A stretch of 62,500 bases of DNA from Sphaeroforma sirkka. Lineage: Eukaryota > Opisthokonta > Ichthyosporea > Ichthyophonida. Made by a program: the position numbers and the translations under genes. A model generated the notes under the pieces. The model was not told where the DNA came from, ran no database searches, and saw nothing but the letters and a program-made list of their open reading frames with translations. The stretch lies in contig LUCW03001414.1 of NCBI GenBank assembly GCA_001586965.3, positions 22,501 to 85,000 of the forward strand, written 5' to 3'. This document shows positions 50,773 through 60,200 of the stretch, in pieces. Positions within the stretch are counted from its first letter, which is position 1. The number at the start of each line of letters is the position of its first letter.

Positions 50773-50966
50773 CTCCCCTCAAGCTCAAGTGTCACCAGTG
50801 ATTGAAGAGCTTCAAAAATAAATGACCTCTTAAACTATTGAAAATTTAACATATAAAACTAGTAGTGTAAATTAAACAATATATATATATATATATAAAC
50901 TTATGAAATCCTTCTGCTGAGTAAGTTCGTGCCTTGGATACTGGTCTTTTGAACCATCCCGGCTGT

Positions 50967-51083
50967 GCTGGTATATTTTCACCCCCCCCAAAAGCTAGGG
51001 TATCCGCTGGTATGTTTTCACCCCCCCCATAAGCTAGGGTATCCGCCGGTATGTTTTCACCCCCCCCATAAGCTAGGGTATCC
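50967..51083. repeat. Three tandem copies of a 39-bp unit
   Basis: Units start at 50967, 51006 and 51045, each containing TTTTCACCCCCCCC and AGCTAGGGTATCC. Because 39 is a multiple of three, the - strand frame reads a thirteen-residue repeat (PADTLAYGGGENI) three times, inside a longer open frame that continues into AQPGWFKRPVSKAR. It may be a coding minisatellite in a - strand element remnant. Confidence 0.8.
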
Positions 51084-51224
51084 GCTGGAGTTATGCTCAC
51101 CTATAAGCTCGAGTTGTGGAATCGTCGTTCGCCTCTATACCGTGGTGAAATCTCACGAGGAGAGACAAACTCAGATCCGGAAGTAGATGGTAGACATCTG
51201 GTATTCATCAACGTAACGTTGGAA

Positions 51225-51473
51225 TTATTGTTGTTGTGCCGCTTTCTTCTTCTGCCGAGTTTGCTCGGCTTTGTGGTATGCCGCGATGTCATTCGGATCG
51301 TCAAAAGCTTCGGCTGACTCCCAAGTTGGATCACCATCCCGCCAGCGAACCAAGTATTCTGTATTCCCTGTGGAATCATTCTGTCTATGTCGAATGATGT
51401 AACGGAACGAGGAACTATCCTGCCACATATGATCTTCTAAAGGCTTTTCGGTGGCTCTATGGACTAGTCGCAA
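51225..51473 (-). other. Chromodomain at the C-terminus of Gypsy integrase
   Basis: The - strand frame has a chromodomain pattern: YIIRHRQND, then EYLVRWRDGDPTWESAEAF, with aromatic residues and a W-E-x-x-x-x-F core. Chromodomains in chromovirus integrases are known to direct insertion to modified histones. Here it identifies the element family. Confidence 0.75.
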
Positions 51474-54400
51474 AAGTTACACTCTAACTGGTTTACCTTT
51501 GAAAGTATCTGGAGGTGAACCATCCTTGTGTGTCAGTTCATATCCTTGTCCCTGTCTGGCTTTGACAACGTATGGTCCAAACATTGGTCGCATTGCTTTG
51601 GTTGTGCGACCTTCGGACCGTACCATTACCATATCCCCTGGTTGAAATGCGATAAAATCGTAAGCATGGAGGCGGTCAAACTGCCTGGATAGTGTGTCTG
51701 CGTATTTCTGCGTGACCTTGTAAAGCGTTGGCAAGATAGTGTCGTGCAAACGATCCAGCCGGTGTGCCCAAGCCTCATTGGTGACCGGCTGATTCCCGGA
51801 AGGTCATCCGTGAAGTCAGCAAACGGAACATGACGGCGACCGAAGTAAGCACTGAATGGTGCTGTCTTGTGTCGCCGAGATATTCGGAGGTTCTGGCACA
51901 GCATAATAAGTGGTAGTCGGACATCCCATGCCGTAGGCAAAGATTCACATAGCTTGCGAACTCCTTCGTGTATGTCTTTGTGTCTTCTCTCCGCTGCTCC
52001 CAGAACCTGAGGACGATATGGTGGCGACTTTGCATGCATCACTCCAACTTCTTGAGTTATTAATTTAACAATCTTGTTCGAAAACTCGCCCCGTGGTGTG
52101 CTTGCTCGTACTGTATGAGAAGGAAGAGTGTGCTGTCCTTAGAACTATACTTGAAACAGAGGCTCATGTTCGCCCATTGGAACACACTTTAAGTTCTCTG
52201 ATCGTATGTGCAACAAACTGTTCATCCATGGATCTTTGTCCACCTCGTCGTCGGTGTAGTAGCGTGGCAAATGGTGATCCTTGCGAAGCAAAAACCTCTC
52301 GACATTATTTCTCACCCATAATCCGTTGCGCTTGCTCAAAGTAATCTGGAAAAAAGTTTGCCAACATTCTGCATATAGTACCTCCGGGTCCTCAGTCTCA
52401 ACAGTTCCCTCATGAAGCCTAGACCATGCGTCTGGTAACACGTTCTTTATACCCGGGATGTGCGAGATAGTAAAATTGAAAGGCGCTATGATGTGATGCC
52501 ATCGTTGTAGCATCGGATTCAGCTTTAGCTGTGTGTTCATATACACCAAAAGCCTTGTGATCAGTCAACACTGAAAAGCGTTGACCTTCGAGATGATCCC
52601 GGAAGTGTGTGAGACCATATACCAAGGCCAATAATTCCTTCATGGGTGTTGCATAATTGCGCTGTGCTGCGTTGAGGGTCTTGCTGAAGAACATTAGGTA
52701 TTGATTCTTCCCTTCTATGGTCTGGAACAATGCACCTCCAATACCGTAGTCGCTTGCATCCGTTTCGAGTTGTAAAGGTACTTCGTCGACGGGAAATTTC
52801 AACACTACGGCCTCAACCATGGCTTGCTTCATGGCATCCCAAGCTTGCTGGTGTCTCTGTTCCCACCTGTCTCCAATGATTTCCTTAGGCTTCAGTCTTA
52901 CAAATTCCCGGAGTGGGGCAACTACCTCTGCAAAGTTTGGTAGGTGCTCGTGAAGAAAGTTGGCTAATCCCAAGGCCGATGCAATGTCTTTGTACTTCTT
53001 CGGGGTTGGCCAGTCAATGAGCTTGGCCTGCTTTTCATGGCAAATATCAATTCCGGCCTTCGATACTCGCTTCCCTAGGATCATGATTTCTTTGACTGCA
53101 AAATGACATTTTGAAGGGTTTAGCTTGAAACTGTGGTACGTCAGCCGCCGAATGACCTCTTTCACTACTCGTACGTGTTCCTCGTAGTCATCTGTTGCTA
53201 TTACGATGTCGTCCAGGTAGTGGTGTGCCGGAAGTCCTTGCAATATCACACTCAGTGTACGCTGAAACTGCTGCGTCAGTGTGTAGTCCAAATGGCGCTG
53301 ATGTAAAGGAATACTGGCTTTTGCCATGTGTGAAACTGAATAGATACTGAGAATCAGGGTGAATTGGGAGTCGATGGTACGCTGCGGTTAGATCCAATGT
53401 CGTGTAATATCTCTTCCCTTTGATGTTACCAATGATGTCGTTGATACGGGGAATAATGAACTGATCCGCCGGTATTAATGCATTCACCGCTCTGAGGTCC
53501 AAACACACTCGCACTTTCTTTAGTTCTCCAGATTGAGTATACTCTGGCACGGCGAGCAAGGGTAAGTTGACGGAAGTGGCTGTATCCCTTTGAACTATGA
53601 CCAAATCTTGAATCCACTTCTGCACCTGTCTATCTACCCATGGTATCCATTTGTCTGCTACAAAGTTCCTTACTGCCTTCCGCATCCTTGCAGCTTGATC
53701 TGGTATCACTGGCAATCTAACTTCGCCTCCTTCCAGTCTGCACCTGTCCTTTTCTCGAATACCGTCATTGTCCCTCAGTTCCTTGTCTAGTCAAGGCGAA
53801 CACCGGTTTTCTCGGTCAAATCTGGTGGTCGTCTCAACGGTATTGGTTCCAATAGCTTGTCTAGCTCCGTTGGATCTATGGGTGAGAATGGCGATTGAAG
53901 GCCTCCCACGTATAGCCCTAAGCCAGGCATAAGATCCTGGCCTACGATCGCGTCGATAGCCGGTGGTAGATTCATTAGCTCGAAAGACTGTTCTGTGAGC
54001 TCTAGACCATATCGTACTGGAGTTTGTACGGTTGAGCCTATTCGCCGTGTACGAAGACTACGATCAGCCAGGTATATATAGGATCCCTCCGGAGCCGACT
54101 TAATTTGCAATCCCCAATCGTGTGCGGATGTCGAATCAATGCAACTTCTGTTTGCCCCAGAATCCACTAACGCCCTGCATGTCTTACCGTTAATCAGGAT
54201 GGATATGAATACTCGATTGTCCATTGAAAGTAATGGATCTTTGATCGATAGTATCACAGGTGTGCTAGACGGGAAAACTAAAGTTGCATCTACATCCGAC
54301 ACCCTTACGTCCTATTCCTGATCGCTGCCTATGGTTTCCCACATTGCATCCTCTTCCAACTCACCCTGTTCGATTTCATCTGGGTGTGCCAGTATGGAAG

Positions 54401-55210
54401 CAATGTGTGTGTCTGTAGGCGTGGTCTCCTCCTGCTCCGTTTGCTGGTCGTCCGAGTCTATTAGAGCCGTAATGGTGTTGACCGTGGGCAAACTCTTATT
54501 GAAGGATACGCCTTGCTTGAACCCTCGGCCCGAGTTGGATGTGAATCCAACCCGTTTGTTCGACTGGTAGTGCTTGCAGGATGATATATGCCTGAAACTG
54601 GGTGGGGCACCCGCTCTGCACGCGTAACACGTGGTGGTGGTAGACGTGCTTGTGCGTTGTGTGCTGCCTCCTCCTGTATTCGTATTCAAAATACGATCTC
54701 GTTGTTGGGCTGGAAACTGTCTACGCCTATCCCCCACATTCATCTGTGTCCGTACCCGTTGTCTGAGGATGGCATCGGTTTCTTGTATGTCTGGATTTAA
54801 AATGCGGAGAAGGTCTTCAGTATCCAGGTGGTCCCAACCTATGTGGTGTTGTAGCGTGCGTTCATACGTCATATTACCTGTCAGGTCCTCGAGGGCCTGT
54901 ATGAGGCAGTGATTAAGCAACCGCTTAGGAAAGTCCTTGCCCTTATCTGCTCGCTCCCAGGCTCTCTTGTGAGCTTCCACAATCTTGTTCAAATGTTCCC
55001 TGGCTGACTCTACACCCTTGGTGCGCCCTTCGCCAACTTCTTGAAGGTAGGGTCTACGGTGGCCTTGCTCTCATGTTGACAGATTTGGTCTATGACCTGT
55101 TCCGCCGGATATACCCTTAGCTGATTATGGTTGTCACGGAGATAGTCAATTGTGGCCTCTGCTGCCTTAAAATGTATGAGTACCTTATAGAACCAACGTA
55201 CCATCCACGG
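51225..55210 (-). mobile_element. Chromodomain Ty3/Gypsy retrotransposon, - strand copy, broken
   Basis: Reading down in coordinate: end of Gag (about 55.2-54.5 kb) with the Cys/His cluster CYACRAGAPPSFRHISSC; protease (about 54.15 kb) with ALVDSGANRSC; reverse transcriptase (about 53.6-53.2 kb) with VRVCLDLRAVNALIP and YLDD; RNase H (about 52.8-52.5 kb) with LQLETDASDYGIGGALFQT; integrase (about 52.1-51.5 kb); and a chromodomain (about 51.45-51.23 kb) with YLVRWRDGDPTWESAEAF. It is nearly identical to the + strand copy at 57.3-62.5 kb but about 0.7 kb shorter over the shared part, and it starts abruptly within Gag at 55210 against an AT-rich repeat. Several breaks; a fossil. Confidence 0.9.
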
Positions 55211-55455
55211 TTTGATACGTTTGCGTGATTTTCATATATATATATATATATATATTATGCAGATTTTATTATTATTATAAATCTAGAGCAAATTGGAGTG
55301 ATTAGTAATATATGCAGAAATTAACAGGTGCCCATTTTATTAGCTGATGAGCATTTATTTCTTCTTCTTTTTTTTCTATAAAAAAAATAAAGATATATAT
55401 ATATATATATATATATAGTTATCCGACCATCCGGTCGAATGCTACTACTTTTATT

Positions 55456-55496
<41 letters not shown>

Positions 55497-55525
55497 TTTG
55501 CTCGGTTTGATACGCTTGCGTGATT

Positions 55526-55564
<39 letters not shown>

Positions 55565-55676
55565 CTATTTATATTTTATGTAGATTTTTAATAAAAAAAT
55601 CTAGAGCAAATTGGAGTGATTAGTAATATATGCAATTTTTAGCATTTTTATTTTTAAATTTTATAGATTAATTAGT
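55211..55676. repeat. AT-rich repeat block, copy 2
   Basis: Direct repeat of the block at 50106-50593, beginning TTTGATACGTTTGCGTGATT and ending TAGATTAATTAGT, with the same two internal units and TA tracts of different length. It meets the - strand Gypsy copy exactly where that copy's similarity to the + strand copy stops. Confidence 0.85.
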
Positions 55677-56439
55677 CATCCGACCAATTCCCAACAACAA
55701 TTCATTCTTCTTTTTATTTTTTTAATCCATCTTCGGTCCGAAAATCCAGATACTTCAATTCCAATGCGACTTTTCAGGCCGTCGTTGACAATCAAGGCCT
55801 CCCTCTGACTAATTAGCAGTCATAGGACGTTTGAACAATGTTTTGACTGGCCTAGTCAATCCACACAACACGAACATGATGCAGTATCGCAGTTAGGGGT
55901 ATAGAAGAACGTAATTTGGCGTAGAGAAGGTCGATATGGCAAATTTTCATAGGTGTGGGCGAGTACAGCGACGACAAAGGGCAGATAGAGGTGATCAAGA
56001 AAAGCAGGTAGCAATGTAGAATCGACAGTGTCAGGCGACGTAGAATGGAAATGTGTGAATTAAGCGCGCGTGAGACAGGTAGCAATGCAGAAGAGGAGCT
56101 AGGCACAGTTTGGGAGAAACTGAGACAGAAAGATTGCGATTTCAACTCGTATTTTCAACAAATATCAACTACGGGAGCAAGTTTTGGTAATCAATTGGCT
56201 AGACGAAAAGACTGGCATGGTTAGAAGATGGATTTTTCGAAAATATATCCGAGTCGAATGTTGGGCCATCGTTGCATGCGCGAATTTCGATGGTCACAAA
56301 AGCATAGGAAAAAAATATATCACGGGGGTATCGAAACCACGACCAACACACAACTAGCAGACATATTAACCGATGTTAAAGGCTAGAATACCACGACCAT
56401 CACACAACTAGCAGACATATTAAGCGATTTTAAAGGCTA

Positions 56440-56494
<55 letters not shown>

Positions 56495-57276
56495 CTTGAA
56501 TTTTCATTTTAGAGGAAGTCAACGTAAGTGAATCAGCCGTGGGACCAGCAAGTAGCATGGTACGGTGGAATGATTGTTGGTGAAAACTAAGGAGAACGAG
56601 AACGTTATCGCCGACGTATAAGGCGAATCGTCAAGATGCAGCGGACTCTTGCAAGGAACAGAAGAAATAGTACCTGCAAGAGTAGACAGCACTTGTCAGG
56701 CATCGTGCAAGTACACTCAAGTTGGTTTGAATAGGGAATTTGTTTTTGGTTTTCCAACTTCAAAACCGATGTAATTACCTTGGGCTTCAAGGTTATACTT
56801 GTGAACCTTGACCTGAACTTCCTGGCTGCAGGCCTCGGGTTTGGTTGGATGTTGGAGTACAGTGGTCCGAAGGTTGGATTAAAGGAGCATTCAGAACGCT
56901 AGAACACGACAGGCGGTTGATCATTGAACACGCTTCGAGTCTATCAGCAACTCTTAATTACTCCTATAGGCAGAGCAAAGGAGAGCAAAACGAGTACTCA
57001 TTAACAAAACCAACCCAAACAAAATGATTAGTAATCATTAAGGAGCAAGGTGTATTCGAGCGCAATGAGTTTTCAGGGACCCGTAAGCAGACCTTGTAGA
57101 CATCAACATGATTCAATGATGATTAGCTATTTTGGTATCACGAGAGGAGACCGGCGGAAGAAAGTGTGTAACACAAATGGCTGAGTTCAACTATTATATA
57201 ATAGCCGACACTCCTTCAATCTGGACCAACTATTCATCAACAACACAAAGCCATACATCGAAGTCTTAACATCAAG
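55677..57276. other. Region upstream of + strand Gypsy Gag; may hold its 5' LTR
   Basis: No host gene is seen. Contains a tRNA-like unit (56309-56444) and a TA tract (about 56440-56487). The last kilobase before the Gag ATG at 57277 should include the 5' LTR and primer site, but with the 3' LTR outside the window I cannot delimit them. Confidence 0.4.
56309..56444 (-). repeat. SINE-like unit with tRNA-like promoter and 54-bp duplication
   Basis: On the - strand a B-box-like GGTTTCGATACC (56327-56338) lies downstream of an A-box-like CGGTTAATATGTCTG (about 56362-56376), and a T7 run at 56309-56315 follows as a possible Pol III terminator. The A-box side is duplicated: 54-bp units 56337-56390 and 56391-56444 differ at only a few bases. 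Acceptor-stem pairing is not evident, so it is a tRNA-derived repeat rather than a tRNA gene. Confidence 0.35.
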
Positions 57277-60200
57277 ATGCCTATGCGTCCAGCACCCCGT
57301 AGCCCTCGACGCACTCGTCGCGACGGCAAAGCAACCCAGAGATCCTTGTCAGATTTCGAGCAGACCCACCAAGGAGGCACAGCTTCTTCGCGCCAGACAG
57401 TAGCATCGCGTCGAAGAGATGAACAACCGCGATATGAACAGACAGACCAAGACATGCGCCAGGCAGCAAGCAGGCAACATCAGTTGGGGCACGGGTCTCG
57501 CTTATCGGCAAGAGGGAGAGCAGATCCAGAAGACAGTGAGGTGCAATTTGTGATTAGGCATACTAGTCGTTCAAAGTCTGCTGAACCAGCAGCTGAGCGA
57601 CACAGGGTAGCCAATGTCCGAGGTACCTCGGGCATTCATTCAGCGGGTGGTAGACCGCATTCATGGCAGTCTTTTCACCGAGCACCTGAACGAGATTTCA
57701 CTCGAAAGCGAACTCGATCGGGGATTTTCACCAGTGCAAGTCAGGATTCCCTCGGAGGCAACGGGGATGAGCGACAAGTCCAACGGCATAGCAATATGTC
57801 AGGGTGGGCCACGGGCACTCGTCAGCAAAACTCTGACGAAACCAGGGGCCGACAGCTAGAGCAATATTTGAGCGACCCACATGGGGATTATCGTAGGGAA
57901 GCCGAACGAGAACAACTACGTAGACGATGGGAACTCAGCCGACAGCACCGAGACTTCGCGCGATCGATGCAGGATATGCGCAAGGCTAGTTTCGTCGACG
58001 ACGGTAAGCGCAAGTCTAGTGACGTCGACGACGGTAATGTTCATGGCAGCAGAAAACGACCGCACAAAGACGAACAGGCGAGAGAGCCGATCATGACACC
58101 AGCGCAGTGGAACGAGCATCGCCAAGCCATGTGTCAACGCCTCGAAGGGAAGATATCTTTCTTTGTGGATGAACTTTGTCGAGCACAGGGAAACTACGAT
58201 GTCCCAAGATGTACATTACTAACGCCCACGATCGATACACTGAAAGGAGCGTTGAATACTCAATTGGAAGCTATCAGGAAGAACAGAGCTCCGGAGCCAC
58301 GGACATGGCCCGATTGGCCTTTAGACCGTTATCAATTAAGCAGCACAGCCGATAGAGACACACGAGGGGCGCTAGAAGAGGCACTGAAGAACGCCCATGT
58401 CTCAGGACTATATGAGTCGTGGATGGTACGTTGGTTCTATAAGGTACTCATACATTTTAAGGCAGCAGAGGCCACAATTGACTATCTCCGTGACAACCAT
58501 AATCAGCTAAGGGTATATCCGGCGGAACAGGTCATAGACCAAATCTGTCAACATGAGAGCAAGGCCACCGTAGACCCTACCTTCAAGAAGTTGGCGAAGG
58601 GCGCACCAAGGGTGTAGAGTCAGCCAGGGAACATTTGAACAAGATTGTGGAAGCTCACAAGAGAGCCTGGGAGCGAGCAGATAAGGGCAAGGACTTTCCT
58701 AAGCGGTTGCTTAATCACTGCCTCATACAGGCCCTCGAGGACCTGACAGGTAATATGACGTATGAACGCACGCTACAACACCACATAGGTTGGGACCACC
58801 TGGATACTGAAGACCTTCTCCGCATTTTAAATCCAGACATACAAGAAACCGATGCCATCCTCAGACAACGGGTACGGACACAGATGAATGTGGGGGATAG
58901 GCGTAGACAGTTTCCAGCCCAACAACGAGATCGTATTTTGAATACGAATACAGGAGGAGGCAGCACACAACGCACAAGCACGTCTACCACCACCACGTGT
59001 TACGCGTGCAGAGCGGGTGCCCCACCCAGTTTCAGGCATATATCATCCTGCAAGCACTACCAGTCGAACAAACGGGTTGGATTCACATCCAACTCGGGCC
59101 GAGGGTTCAAGCAAGGCGTATCCTTCAATAAGAGTTTGCCCACGGTCAACACCATTACGGCTCTAATAGACTCGGACGACCAGCAAACGGAGCAGGAGGA
59201 GACCACGCCTACAGACACACACATTGCTTCCATACTGGCACACCCAGATGAAATCGAACAGGGTGAGTTGGAAGAGGATGCAAATGTGGGAAACCATAGG
59301 CAGCGATCAGGAATAGGACGTAAGGGTGTCGGATGTAGATGCAACTTAGTTTTCCCGTCTAGCACACCTGTGATACTATCGATCAAAGATCCATTACTTT
59401 CAATGGACAATCGAGTATTCATATCCATCCTGATTAACGGTAAGACATGCAGGGCGTTAGTGGATTCTGGGGCAAACAGAAGTTGCATTGATTCGACATC
59501 CGCACACGATTGGGGATTGCAAATTAAGTCGGCTCCGGAGGATCCTATATATACCTGGCTGATCGTAGTCTTCGTACACGGCGAATAGGCTCAACCGTAC
59601 AAACTCCAGTACGATATGGTCTAGAGCTCACAGAACAGTCTTTCGAGCTAATGAATCTACCACCGGCTATCGACGCGATCGTAGGCCAGGATCTTATGCC
59701 TGGCTTAGGGCTATACGTGGGAGGCCTTCAATCGCCATTCTCACCCATAGATCCAACGGAGCTAGACAAGCTATTGGAACCAATACCGTTGAGACGACCA
59801 CCAGATTTGACCGAGAAAACCGGTGTTCGCCTTGACTAGACAAGGAACTGAGGGACAATGACGGTATTCGAGAAAAGGACAGGTGCAGACTGGAAGGAGG
59901 CGAAGTTAGATTGCCAGTGATACCAGATCAAGCTGCAAGGATGCGGAAGGCAGTAAGGAACTTTGTAGCAGACAAATGGATACCATGGGTAGATAGACAG
60001 GTGCAGAAGTGGATTCAAGATTTGGTCATAGTTCAAAGGGATACAGCCACTTCCGTCAACTTACCCTTGCTCGCCGTGCCAGAGTATACTCAATCTGGAG
60101 AACTAAAGAAAGTGCGAGTGTGTTTGGACCTCAGAGCGGTGAATGCATTAATACCGGCGGATCAGTTCATTATTCCCCGTATCAACGACATCATTGGTAA

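Noticed and set aside
54331-54912. Cys/Ser-rich + strand frames, repeated at 58.7-59.5 kb on the other strand
   Set aside because: They are antisense shadows of the Gypsy Gag region and appear twice only because the element is present twice.
55852-56145. 97-codon - strand frame
   Set aside because: Ser/Leu/Ile-rich with no recognisable domain, in DNA upstream of a Gypsy element; no support for a gene.
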